Source: RGIG1927 sp045546275 (GTDB lineage: Bacteria; Bacillota; Clostridia; UMGS1883). From it: a stretch of 64,000 nucleotides of DNA. The position numbers and the translations under genes were made by a program. The stretch lies in the NCBI GenBank assembly GCA_045546275.1, contig JAZQCM010000001.1, forward strand, positions 1 to 64,000, given 5' to 3'. The notes below the pieces were generated by a model. It was not told the DNA's origin. It searched no databases and saw only the letters and a list, made by a program, of their open reading frames with translations. Shown in pieces: positions 53,572-63,500 of this stretch; the first letter of the stretch is position 1, and each line of letters opens with the position of its first letter.

Positions 53572-56500
53572 ATGATGCTAAAACGAATTATTACTATTCT
53601 TTTAATCTGGGTGATGACAATGGGCTCTGTACAATTATCGGTTTACGGACAAACAAGTGCAAAAACAAACATTGTGTATGTTTCTTTAAGCGGCAGAGAA
53701 GACGCCACCGGCACCTTCACGGACCCTTTTAATTCCATTGAAAAGGCAAGAGATTATTTAAGAGAAAATGGCTCTGTCAGTAAAGATAACAGAGGTATTG
53801 TGTATTTACGCGAGGGCGTGTATCACATAAATTCATCCATTGCTCTTACAAAGGAGGACTCCTTTGTAACCTTTATGGCATTCGGTAATGAAGAGGTTGA
53901 AATATCGGGTGTGGCAACACTTAACAGCAAAAACTTCAAAAAGATCAGCGAAGTAGAAGGAGACAAGTATTCTTCCAAATCAAGAATAAAAGAAGCTGTT
54001 TACGATAAGGTTTATGTTTATGATTTAGGGGCAGAAAGCATACCCGTTGGTGATATTTATAAAAATGGCTTTAACTGGACAAAAAAGCCATTGCGCCCTG
54101 AGCTTTCGCAAAATGGCACTCTTTTAACCTTAGCTCAGTATCCCGATAATGGCTCTTACTTAGGAACAGGCAATTTAGGTATTGTAAATGCGGGGGCTTA
54201 TCCTCGTGATTCATTTTTCGATAAAACCGACAACGTTAAAACTTACGACGAAATGCTTAGCATGAGTGCACCTGTATTCTCGGTGAATAATCTGCCGGAA
54301 AGTGCAAAAACGTGGGCAGGGGAATACCCCTCTGACAACGAAAAGTGCGACAACACAAAATACGAAACAGATGGTTGGTTAACAGGCTATTATGCTAATC
54401 ACTACGCTAATGATAACGTTAAAATGCATTACGGAAAAATGGTTAACGGCAAGTATCGCATTTATTGTAAATACCCTTCCGTATATTCTGTAAACAACAG
54501 CTTAAAGGTTGAAGCAATTAACCTTTTGTGCGAAATGGATACAGCGGGCGAATATTATATAGACCGCTTTAACTCAAACAATGTGCTCTATTTTTATCCT
54601 GAGGACGGAAACCTTGACAACATTACCCTCTCTTCTATGGACGTGCCTCTCGTTACCCTTAACGAGGCAGAAGAGGTTGTTATTTCCGGCATTCGATTTA
54701 CAGGCACAACAAGCCATGGCATTACCTTAAATGATTGCGAAGGCTGTGTAATTGACAATTGTGAGCTTTACAACATCAGCATGGATGCCATAAGAATAGG
54801 TAATGATAACGGCATGATCACCTGTGACCCCGGGTACAACACCTATGGCGGCGGCCATAACAACACCGTTTCAAACTGCATTATTCACGATATGGGTCAC
54901 GGCGGTGTTTATGTAGCAGGTGGGGAGAGAAAATCTCTCGAGAGAGGTAACAATACAGTTAAAAACTGCGAGTTTTACAATTTCTCGCGCCTTGCAACCT
55001 ATACTCCTGCTGTATATCTTGAGGGTGTGGGCAACACTGCACAGGATAACTACATTCACGATGCACCGCATATGGTTATCCAGCTTATGGGTAACGACAT
55101 GCTTGTTACAAGAAACCGCATTGTGAACACATGCTACAATGCAAATGATATGGCACCCATTTATACAGGCAGGGATTGGTCATGGCTCGGTAACGAAATA
55201 TCCTATAACTATATCGAAAATGTTCGCTATTCCGACGCTACGAACTTCAATTTCGGCATATATATGGACGATAACGCATCAGGTGTTATAATAAAGAACA
55301 ATATTTTCAAGAACGTAGGAGGTAATGGCGTTTATCTTAATAAAGGGTACGGCAGCTATGTTGCGGATAATATTTTCATAGATTCTACAGGTCCATATTA
55401 CCGCTATCTTACTGCAGGTAATGAGGGCTGGAAACGTCCTATCCCCAACGAAAAGGCGTTAAAGTATCGCTTTTATGACATGCTTAGGACACAGAGCGAT
55501 GCCATAGCCTCAGGTGACGAGGCAGTCGCTTCTAAAAAAGGCTACTGGAACAGTGCTGAAAACATTGCTTATTGGATTGAACACTATAACACTCTTTATA
55601 ACTCGTTTGAGGGTAAAGCCGATTTTGACTTAAGTAAAATGTATTTCCCCGAAGAGGGCGATGCAAGTGCGAATGTTTGGCTTGCTGAAAATGCAGTTGT
55701 AAACCAGAATCATAATACAGTTATGCGTAACATTACCGTCAACACAGCCGATTTGTGGATTAAGGGCGGTTTGTACAACAACGTGAATGTATCTGATAAG
55801 GGAAATTTTGATGCCTACAGGCATCGTGCCGACAGCACAGCTTCACTTGGGCTTAACACCGAAACAGGCAAAATTTCATCAACAAGCTCTCTTGTAAGCG
55901 ACTCCAATTACGGCAAGGCATGGGTTGATGAATGGAACAATAATTATTCAATTGAAAATGCAGGCGTAAACAGCGTTGATAAAGAAAAGCTCTTTGTAAA
56001 AATTAAGGAAGCAGAAATAATAGATAATAAGAGCGAAGCTTTACAGAGTGCGCTTGCAAATGCACATAGCACATCTGCAGACCCGAATAGCACAAAGGCG
56101 GAAATTGATAATGCCTATAGCGCACTTTTTGAAAAGCTTTCCGAAATAACAGACCAGTATGAGCTTAATTTGTACAATGCGCAAATTTCCCTTGGTGAAG
56201 CTTTAAAGCTCGAAATTAAAGGCAATGCTGAAAATGTTTTGTGGTACACAAGTGACGAAAGCATTGCAATTGTTGACAGAAAAGGTAATGTGTATCCCGT
56301 AGCAGAGGGCAGTTGTAAAATTACAGCCTGTGTTGAAGGAGTGGAATTTATCTGCCGGGTGACAGTTGAGGGTGTCAGTGAAGAAGGCGAAATCGAAATT
56401 GATTCCTCAAGCGTAAAGGTAACAAGCCAGGAAAGCAACAATAAGGGCATAAGTGCTGTTGATAACAATCCAAACACCCGTTGGGCTGCAGCACATGTTG

Positions 56501-57255
56501 ACTACAATCCATATCCTCAGTCCATCGAATTTGATCTCGGTAAGGAATATGATATCGGACAGATTGATATAAGCTTCTACTATTCAGGCACAGCAAAGGA
56601 TAAGGACCGTGCCTATGAATATGCCATTTACACAAAAGGCGAAAACGGCGATTGGAGCATGCTTATTGACAAGCGTAACAACACTGACAGAACAAGCTTT
56701 GTAAGCTTATTTGCAGATGCGGAAAATAAGTCGCGTTATGTTAAAATTGAAGCCTATAAATGTGATAAGGGAGGCTTGGCGGCACTTTCGATTTACGAAA
56801 TTGACCTTTGGAAGAGAGGAAACGAAGTTTCTTATGAGAAGCTTTGCACCGACGAATTGAATGCAGCAAATAGTATTGATTGGGAAAAGAATGACAAAGT
56901 TCTTAAACCAAGTGTTGAAAAGGCAATCAAAGATGCCGAAAATGCAGTCGATAAGAAAACTGCCTACGAAACACTTCGCAATGCTATGCTTAAGATTGAA
57001 GGCAGGGTTGAGTATATTGCATCAGATAATGGCTTTGTGTCCTGTTGCGTTCCGAAAGGCACAACAGGACAGCTTATTGTGGCGATATATTCATCCGATG
57101 TAATGACAAATGTAAAAACATACCCTGTTAACACAAAACGTGGAGAAGTTTTTTCCGACGTTCTTCCCGAAATTCCGTCGGGAACAAAGGTTAAAATCAT
57201 GCTTTGGGACGATTATGACAACCTTGAGCCCGTAATGGAATATATAATTGAATAA
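53572..57255 (+). CDS. Secreted right-handed beta-helix protein with F5/8-type C domain
   Basis: A 1,227-residue exported protein. Order: signal peptide; a parallel beta-helix (about 30-620; VYVSLSGREDATGTFTDPF, then coils such as ISGIRFTGTTSHGITL and NTVKNCEFYNF); FIVAR-like helices (about 801-866); a BIg_2-like domain (about 866-936); a F5/8-type C domain (about 936-1083); more helices; and the shared C-terminal domain (KVKIMLWDDYDNLEPVMEY). Such helices occur in pectate lyases, GH28 and GH141; the opening repeat resembles GH141-type proteins, but no catalytic set could be assigned. The frame opens at 53488 within the upstream hairpin; ATG 53572 or 53575 behind GGGGTG is the start. Identical-stem hairpins lie on both sides of the gene. 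Confidence 0.72.
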   Translation: MMLKRIITILLIWVMTMGSVQLSVYGQTSAKTNIVYVSLSGREDATGTFTDPFNSIEKARDYLRENGSVSKDNRGIVYLREGVYHINSSIALTKEDSFVTFMAFGNEEVEISGVATLNSKNFKKISEVEGDKYSSKSRIKEAVYDKVYVYDLGAESIPVGDIYKNGFNWTKKPLRPELSQNGTLLTLAQYPDNGSYLGTGNLGIVNAGAYPRDSFFDKTDNVKTYDEMLSMSAPVFSVNNLPESAKTWAGEYPSDNEKCDNTKYETDGWLTGYYANHYANDNVKMHYGKMVNGKYRIYCKYPSVYSVNNSLKVEAINLLCEMDTAGEYYIDRFNSNNVLYFYPEDGNLDNITLSSMDVPLVTLNEAEEVVISGIRFTGTTSHGITLNDCEGCVIDNCELYNISMDAIRIGNDNGMITCDPGYNTYGGGHNNTVSNCIIHDMGHGGVYVAGGERKSLERGNNTVKNCEFYNFSRLATYTPAVYLEGVGNTAQDNYIHDAPHMVIQLMGNDMLVTRNRIVNTCYNANDMAPIYTGRDWSWLGNEISYNYIENVRYSDATNFNFGIYMDDNASGVIIKNNIFKNVGGNGVYLNKGYGSYVADNIFIDSTGPYYRYLTAGNEGWKRPIPNEKALKYRFYDMLRTQSDAIASGDEAVASKKGYWNSAENIAYWIEHYNTLYNSFEGKADFDLSKMYFPEEGDASANVWLAENAVVNQNHNTVMRNITVNTADLWIKGGLYNNVNVSDKGNFDAYRHRADSTASLGLNTETGKISSTSSLVSDSNYGKAWVDEWNNNYSIENAGVNSVDKEKLFVKIKEAEIIDNKSEALQSALANAHSTSADPNSTKAEIDNAYSALFEKLSEITDQYELNLYNAQISLGEALKLEIKGNAENVLWYTSDESIAIVDRKGNVYPVAEGSCKITACVEGVEFICRVTVEGVSEEGEIEIDSSSVKVTSQESNNKGISAVDNNPNTRWAAAHVDYNPYPQSIEFDLGKEYDIGQIDISFYYSGTAKDKDRAYEYAIYTKGENGDWSMLIDKRNNTDRTSFVSLFADAENKSRYVKIEAYKCDKGGLAALSIYEIDLWKRGNEVSYEKLCTDELNAANSIDWEKNDKVLKPSVEKAIKDAENAVDKKTAYETLRNAMLKIEGRVEYIASDNGFVSCCVPKGTTGQLIVAIYSSDVMTNVKTYPVNTKRGEVFSDVLPEIPSGTKVKIMLWDDYDNLEPVMEYIIE

Positions 57256-57260
57256 TTTTA

Positions 57261-57299
57261 AATAATGCGACATGGACTTAAAAAAGATGTCGCATTATT
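57261..57299. terminator. Terminator-like hairpin with ATGCGACAT stem, copy 2
   Basis: A perfect 13-bp stem AATAATGCGACAT/ATGTCGCATTATT (57261-57273 with 57287-57299), followed by TTTATTG. It shares its stem and the AAAAAAGATGTCGCATTA right side with 53487-53519. Confidence 0.8.
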
Positions 57300-57302
57300 T
57301 TA

Positions 57303-57330
57303 TTGCAATTAATTTTTTGTATTATATAAT
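57303..57330 (+). promoter_or_regulatory. Promoter of the second beta-helix/GH95 operon
   Basis: TTGCAA (57303-57308) and TATAAT (57325-57330), 16 bp apart, 28 bp before the start codon. Confidence 0.5.
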
Positions 57331-57358
57331 TAAAGCATAAACAAATGAGGTGATGGTT

Positions 57359-60300
57359 ATGAGAAAATTGTTTGCAATAATTATTTGTAGCTGTATATTA
57401 TTTACAGCACTACCCATACATGCAGCAGAAAGAGAGTCTGATATCATGGAAATTTATGTATCACCATCAGGAAATGATAATAATGACGGAAGCATTGGTA
57501 ATCCTGTAAAATCACTTTTAGTGGCACGCGATATGGCAAGAGAGTGTGAGGGAGAGGTTGAAATTGTTCTCTTTGGTGGAGTGTACTGTCTTTCAGAAAC
57601 TCTTATGCTTGATTCACGTGACAATAACACGAAATGGACAAATTACGAAAACGAAATGCCTGTTATAACAAGCGCAAAAAAAATAGAGGGCTGGTCACTT
57701 CACGATAGCGAAAAGAACATTTATAAAGCAAAGATTGAAGAAGGCTTTATAACACGCCAGGTTTATTTTAATGGCGAAAAGGCAAAAAGAAGTCGCAGTA
57801 TTTCATACGATGGGGGCTATCTCAATCTTGACCGCACTTGTGAATTAGGATTACGTTCAAGAAACAGCAGAGAATTCTATTTTTATCGTGAAGAGGTTAA
57901 AAACTGGAATAACTTTGAAGATGTTGAAATACATCTTCTTTCAGCATGGGTTGACAATGTTTTCAGATTGAAAAAGTATGATAACGAAAATAACTTTGTC
58001 AACACAACTGTTGACAACGGTGGTACAGAGGGCGTAGTTGATGCTGCTGCAATAAAAATACAGGATATTGAAGCTGAGCGTATTTTTAATCGTGCACATC
58101 CTGACCTTACAGGCTCAACACGTGGCTATGCATCCAGAAGCTATTACTACTTTGAAAACGCCTACGAATTTATAGACGAGGACACCGAATGGTATCTTGA
58201 CAGACACACGGATACCCTGTATTTTAAAGCGCCTTTGGGTACGGATATGGAAGAGGCAAGCGTAACCGTACCAACTTTGGAAACTCTCGTGAAAATTGAA
58301 GGCGACAAAGACAACAAAGTAGAAAACATAACCTTTGAAAACATAGCCTTTGAATGCACAACATGGACAAGACCATCCAAGGAAGGCTTGGTTGGTGCGC
58401 AGGCGTGCCAGTATACATTGACGACCACATTGGATAATGAAACGACTGTATACCATGCTCCTGCCGCCTTTTATGCCGAATATGCTGACAATTTAATTGT
58501 ACAAGGCTGTACTTTCCGTAAAATGGGTGCAATGGGTGTAGATTATTATGAAGGCGTTACCAACAGCGGTATATTCAATAACGAAGTATATGATGTTGCT
58601 TCAAGTGGCATTTCTGTTGCAAAATTTGTTCAGGATGAACAAACCGAATATCATACTGCATATAACCCTGCCGATAAAAGCGAGATATGTAGAAATATTG
58701 ATGTTATAAATAACTCTGTTCACCATATTGGCACAGAGTATGAAGGTGCTGTTGGTATTATTGCAGGTTATCCGGAGAATATTATAATTGCACATAATGA
58801 TATATATAACACTCCTTATTCAGCTATTTCCGTGGGTTTTGGATGGACAAGCGATGATAACGCAATGAAGAATAATATCATCTATGCCAATAAGCTTTAT
58901 AATATCGGTGAGGTGCTTTGTGACTTTGGCGGTATATATACTCTTTCAAAGCAACCGGGCAGTGTTTGTGCAAGGAATTATATAAATAACGTAACAAGAA
59001 AACCTTGGTTTGATTACGGTTATGCGGCAATGTATTTTGACGAGCAGACCGAAGGTTACACAATATGTGAAAATGTTTTATGCAACATAGGAAGCGATGC
59101 CTGGGGCGGAGGTATTAACTTTAACGGCTGTGCATCAAAAAACACAACAAAAAATAATTACATAAATAAGAGCGTAAATACTGATGAGGTAACAAAGTCT
59201 GTTTGTAATGAAGCAGGTATTATTGAAAATGCAGATTGCACACTTCTTGCCAAGGAGGCAGAGGATTATCTTGATAAAATTATTAATCCAGAGGAGCCTT
59301 ATGATGCGACGGATTATTACGTTTATAGGGAAATAATGCCTATAAAGGCTACTGCAACAGCGGTAGACGGAACAAGCGATGCGTCCTACGCAATTGACAA
59401 GAAGGAAAACACTTCCTACACTCTTTCGGGACAGACTGCCCAGGGCATGAGCGTTCAGTACCTTTTAATAGAGCTTGACGGTGAAACAGTAATAGATAAA
59501 ATCGTTATCGGAAGAGAGTATAATGCAGTAGGTGTAACTGATAACACTTATTGGGCAGACTGGTGCCTGGCTGTGGGCTGCGAATTGCAGGGTTCTATGG
59601 ATGGCGAAAATTGGGAAACAATCGGCGTTATGAATACATGGCCTGACGGAACGGGTGAAATGAGCGAGGATGTATATAACATTGAAAATCCTGAAGCATA
59701 TAAATATGTTCGTTATATAAGAACAAAGTATAAAACGGGCAGTGACTATGCTGTGTGGAAGTTCCCGACAGACGGCGGAAACCGCTTGAATGTTAAAGAA
59801 ATAAGCTTCTACGGAAAAACAAAAGCTGAGAGTATTGAACCTGTTAATGTGTCGGCAACTGCCTGTGACACAGAGAGTAGCCCTTATTATGCTATGGATA
59901 AAGACAATTCTACATCTTACACGCTTTCCAATCAGACAGCAGACAGCATGGAAAATGAATATCTGTTAATTGAGCTTGACGGTAAGCGAACTGTTGACAA
60001 AATAATTATCCGCCGACAGTTTAATGCGGCAAATGTAACAGATAACACTTACTGGGCTGACTGGTGCTTAGCTGTGGGGTGTGAAATTCAGGGGTCTATG
60101 GATGGCGAAAAGTGGGAAACTGTTGGTGTTATGAACACATGGCCTGACGGCACAGGTGAAAAAACAAAAGAAGTTTTTGAACTTGAAAATCCGAAAGCAT
60201 ATAAATATATCCGTTACATAAGAACCAGGTATAAGTCAGGCGGTGACTATGCCGTCTGGAAATTCCCGACAGATGGCGGAAACAGGCTTAATGTTAAAGA

Positions 60301-60586
60301 AATTGAGCTTTATACAGCACAGAAAACAGAAATTGAAGACATAAAAACAGAAAACGGCAATGTTTTCATTACTGTTAAAAATCCGTACGGGCAGGGGAGC
60401 ACCCTTTTGATTGCAAACTATAATGGAGATATGCTGGTAAAGGTTTCAACCTTTGCTGTAAAAGAAGATAAAACCGAATATAGCAATGCTCTTGAAAAAG
60501 GAACAACCTGTATTAAGGCTATGATAATTAATGTTGAAAACATAGAACCCTTATGCAAATCGAAATTGATAATATTGGAGGAATAA
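57359..60586 (+). CDS. Secreted beta-helix protein, GH141-like, with two tandem F5/8-like binding domains
   Basis: A 1,075-residue exported protein. Order: signal peptide (MRKLFAIIICSCILFTALPIHA); right-handed beta-helix (about 27-637; IYVSPSGNDNNDGSIGNPV, ENITFENIAFECTTW, RKMGAMGVDYYEGVTNSGIF); two tandem F5/8-like domains (about 659-819 and 824-985); and the shared C-terminal domain (about 990-1075). The helix resembles GH141, a family with a fucosidase acting on rhamnogalacturonan II; other beta-helix families are possible. The two binding domains are near copies and both keep the DNTYWADWCLAVGCE stretch, pointing to recent internal duplication. ATG 57359 is preferred over upstream GTG 57350 and ATG 57353, which lie in the GAGGTG ribosome site. 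GH95 follows 1 bp after the stop. Confidence 0.75.
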   Translation: MRKLFAIIICSCILFTALPIHAAERESDIMEIYVSPSGNDNNDGSIGNPVKSLLVARDMARECEGEVEIVLFGGVYCLSETLMLDSRDNNTKWTNYENEMPVITSAKKIEGWSLHDSEKNIYKAKIEEGFITRQVYFNGEKAKRSRSISYDGGYLNLDRTCELGLRSRNSREFYFYREEVKNWNNFEDVEIHLLSAWVDNVFRLKKYDNENNFVNTTVDNGGTEGVVDAAAIKIQDIEAERIFNRAHPDLTGSTRGYASRSYYYFENAYEFIDEDTEWYLDRHTDTLYFKAPLGTDMEEASVTVPTLETLVKIEGDKDNKVENITFENIAFECTTWTRPSKEGLVGAQACQYTLTTTLDNETTVYHAPAAFYAEYADNLIVQGCTFRKMGAMGVDYYEGVTNSGIFNNEVYDVASSGISVAKFVQDEQTEYHTAYNPADKSEICRNIDVINNSVHHIGTEYEGAVGIIAGYPENIIIAHNDIYNTPYSAISVGFGWTSDDNAMKNNIIYANKLYNIGEVLCDFGGIYTLSKQPGSVCARNYINNVTRKPWFDYGYAAMYFDEQTEGYTICENVLCNIGSDAWGGGINFNGCASKNTTKNNYINKSVNTDEVTKSVCNEAGIIENADCTLLAKEAEDYLDKIINPEEPYDATDYYVYREIMPIKATATAVDGTSDASYAIDKKENTSYTLSGQTAQGMSVQYLLIELDGETVIDKIVIGREYNAVGVTDNTYWADWCLAVGCELQGSMDGENWETIGVMNTWPDGTGEMSEDVYNIENPEAYKYVRYIRTKYKTGSDYAVWKFPTDGGNRLNVKEISFYGKTKAESIEPVNVSATACDTESSPYYAMDKDNSTSYTLSNQTADSMENEYLLIELDGKRTVDKIIIRRQFNAANVTDNTYWADWCLAVGCEIQGSMDGEKWETVGVMNTWPDGTGEKTKEVFELENPKAYKYIRYIRTRYKSGGDYAVWKFPTDGGNRLNVKEIELYTAQKTEIEDIKTENGNVFITVKNPYGQGSTLLIANYNGDMLVKVSTFAVKEDKTEYSNALEKGTTCIKAMIINVENIEPLCKSKLIILEE
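59340..60310 (+). repeat. Tandem internal duplication encoding two F5/8-like domains
   Basis: About 475 bp (59340-59815) is repeated at about 59835-60310 in the same frame. Long stretches such as TDNTYWADWCLAVGCE and YAVWKFPTDGGNRLNVKEI are kept in both copies. Confidence 0.85.
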
Positions 60587-60587
60587 T

Positions 60588-63500
60588 ATGGGAAAAGTTA
60601 AAAGATTAATGGCACTTGCTTTGTGCGGAGCAATGCTTTTAAGCGTTGTACCGATAAGCGCAGAGGAGGCAGAGTTGATGGATACAGCAGAGCTTTATGA
60701 AAAAGGTAATTTTGTAAATAGCTACAACCCGATTATAAGTCGTCATACAGATGGCGGAAGCCGTGCATGGCGTGATGGTATGATTTCGGGTAATGGTGAA
60801 ATGGGTTATGTTACAAGCGGTGAGCCTTATAACGATGCTTTTATTTTCCAGTATAACTTTTTTAACTATCCGTCTTCTCAGCCGAGGGAAATTCCCGCTG
60901 AATTACCAATGCAGCTGGAAGAGGCAAGAGAAAATGTGTTTAACCTTAACGATGATTGGCTTATAAAAGATGCCAACGGCAATAGGAGAAGCAGAACCTT
61001 TTACTATTCCTATCATCCGGGTCACCAGTTAAGATTAAAAACGAATTACACCGATACTGCAAAGGATTATATCCGTTGGACAAACTATGAGACGGCAGAA
61101 ACAGGTGTAAGGTTTACGGATAAATACGGAACATGGGAAAGAGTGAGCTTTACTTCGCAAACAGACAATGTAAGTATTGCAAAGATTGAAAAGTCATCAA
61201 TGGGTCAAAAAATCAACATGACCATTTCCATTGACGATATTGACGACATGTGCAAAGCCTGGGACGGGTTAAGCAAGGTCAGCGAGCAGAGGTATAAGAA
61301 AATAGTTCCTTCCGATGGAGCTTACATTGCGCAGATTGCTCATTATCCTTCTTACAGTGCAAGTGAGCTTATTGACGGCGGTTACGGTGGTGTTACTTAT
61401 GTTATTGCCGAGGGCGAAGGCGCAACAAAAACACCCGTTACACTTTCAAAGGACGACCCCATGCTTTTAGGCAATAACAATGCTTTAGAGATTAAAAATG
61501 CTGACAATGTTTATCTTATCACAATTAGTGGCAGAACAAGCTCCATGACAGGACAGACAACTAATGTTATGAGCAAGTTTGAAAGCATGAATGAATACCC
61601 TCTTCTTGACGAAATGCTTGAAAAGGTGGTAGCCGTTAAAGACAAATATACACAAAACGGTTATTTCAGCTATGAAGCCGCACTGGAGCCTTCAGCAAAG
61701 GTTCAGGAGGCAGAGTTTAACCGCATGAGCTTTACTCTTTACGGCGACGAAGAATATGAGGCTTATGACAATAATGCACTTATAAGTGCACAGAGAAATA
61801 CTAAGGGCAGAATTAACCACGCCTTTATGGAAAGAGCCTACGAGCAGGCAAGATACGCACAGATTTGCTGCGGTGGTGCGTTAGCCCCCAGACTCTACGG
61901 CATGTGGGTTGGTGAATGGAACCCCGGCTGGAGAAGTATTTATACCCTTGATGCAAACGTAAACTTACAGGTCAGTGCTATGAACACGGGTAACCTCAGT
62001 GGTGATTTCCAGTACGGTTATATCACATATTTCCTTCGTCATGCACCTGACTTTATGTATAATGCAACCATGGCTTACGGCATGCACGATGCAATTCAGC
62101 TTAGTGTAAATACCGACTCAGACAGGGCAATGCACGTTGAGTACGACAACTCATATCCCTTCCAGTATTGGAATGCAGGTGCAAGTTGGTGCCTGCTCCC
62201 GATATATGAATACTGGCAGTGCTTTGGAAACCAGCAGATTCCTATTAACGAAAATATGCGTTTTGAAAACCTTCAGCAGGTTTTAGGTGTTAATGACGGC
62301 GGGCTTACAGATGAAGAATACAACGAAATCAAGGAAAGAGGCTATCTTGACCTTGAAAAGGATATTCTTTTGCCCCTTCTCACAAAGCAGGCGAACTTCT
62401 GGGAACAGATTGTAACACCTCGTTACTATATAGGTACTGACGGAAAGGCTTATCACGATGAGAGCAAAACAAAATTAAATGAAGGCGAAAAATATATGAT
62501 TATCCCCACATATTCGCCCGAAAACCACCCTATTGGCTATTACAGTACACTTACCGCCAATGCAACTATGGACATTTCCGCAGCACGTGATGGCTTGGAC
62601 ATGGTATGCGCTATGGAGGAAGCTGTAAAGAGAGATGGCTGGGAAGCTGAGGTTGAAAGATGGCAGAGCCTTAAAAATAATATTGCCGATTATAAATTCG
62701 ACACCGACGGAGCACTTCGTGAATGGGCGATGGAGGAATACCAGGAAAACAACAACCACCGTCACTTAAGCCATTTGTATGTGGCTTGGCCTGCATACGA
62801 CACACAGACAAACCCCTCCTTGGCAGACGCGTCACTCAAGGCAATCAATAATCGTAAAAAGTACAATACAGGGGATGCAACAGCCGGTCATGGATGGATG
62901 CACCAGGCGCTTGTGGAAGCAAGACTTAAATTAGGCGACAGCATGATGAAGTCGCTCATGAAGATGATGAACGGCACGGCTTATTATTCATCCATGATGA
63001 CCGACCATGATACAAACCGCCGAAATGATACTTACTGTACAGACACTGCATTTGGCACATTAGGTGCAGTAAATGAAGCCTTGGCGTTTTCCAACACAGG
63101 ACAGATTGAAATTATTCCTGCACTGCCTAAAGATTGGACACGTGGTAAAGTAACAGGATTGATGGCACGAACAAGAGCTGAAATAACAGAGCTTGAATGG
63201 GATATTGAGGGTGGAGTAGCAACAGTTTCCCTTAATTCATCAGAGGATGATAATACAATCCGTCTTTCATGTGGTGAAGCATGGGCAAAGGCATCTCTTA
63301 ACGGAGAAGAGCTTGAAATTAAGAATGATGAAAACGGAAACTATGTTGAAGTAACACTTATGGAAAATACTACAACAGAGGTTGAATTTACACTTTCCGA
63401 TGCTACCGACGGTACATACTTAATCGAAGAGGATGGAAAGTATCTTCAGGTTGATTCCATTGAAAACGGTTCTGAACCCATCTGGGGCAATCTTAATGAT

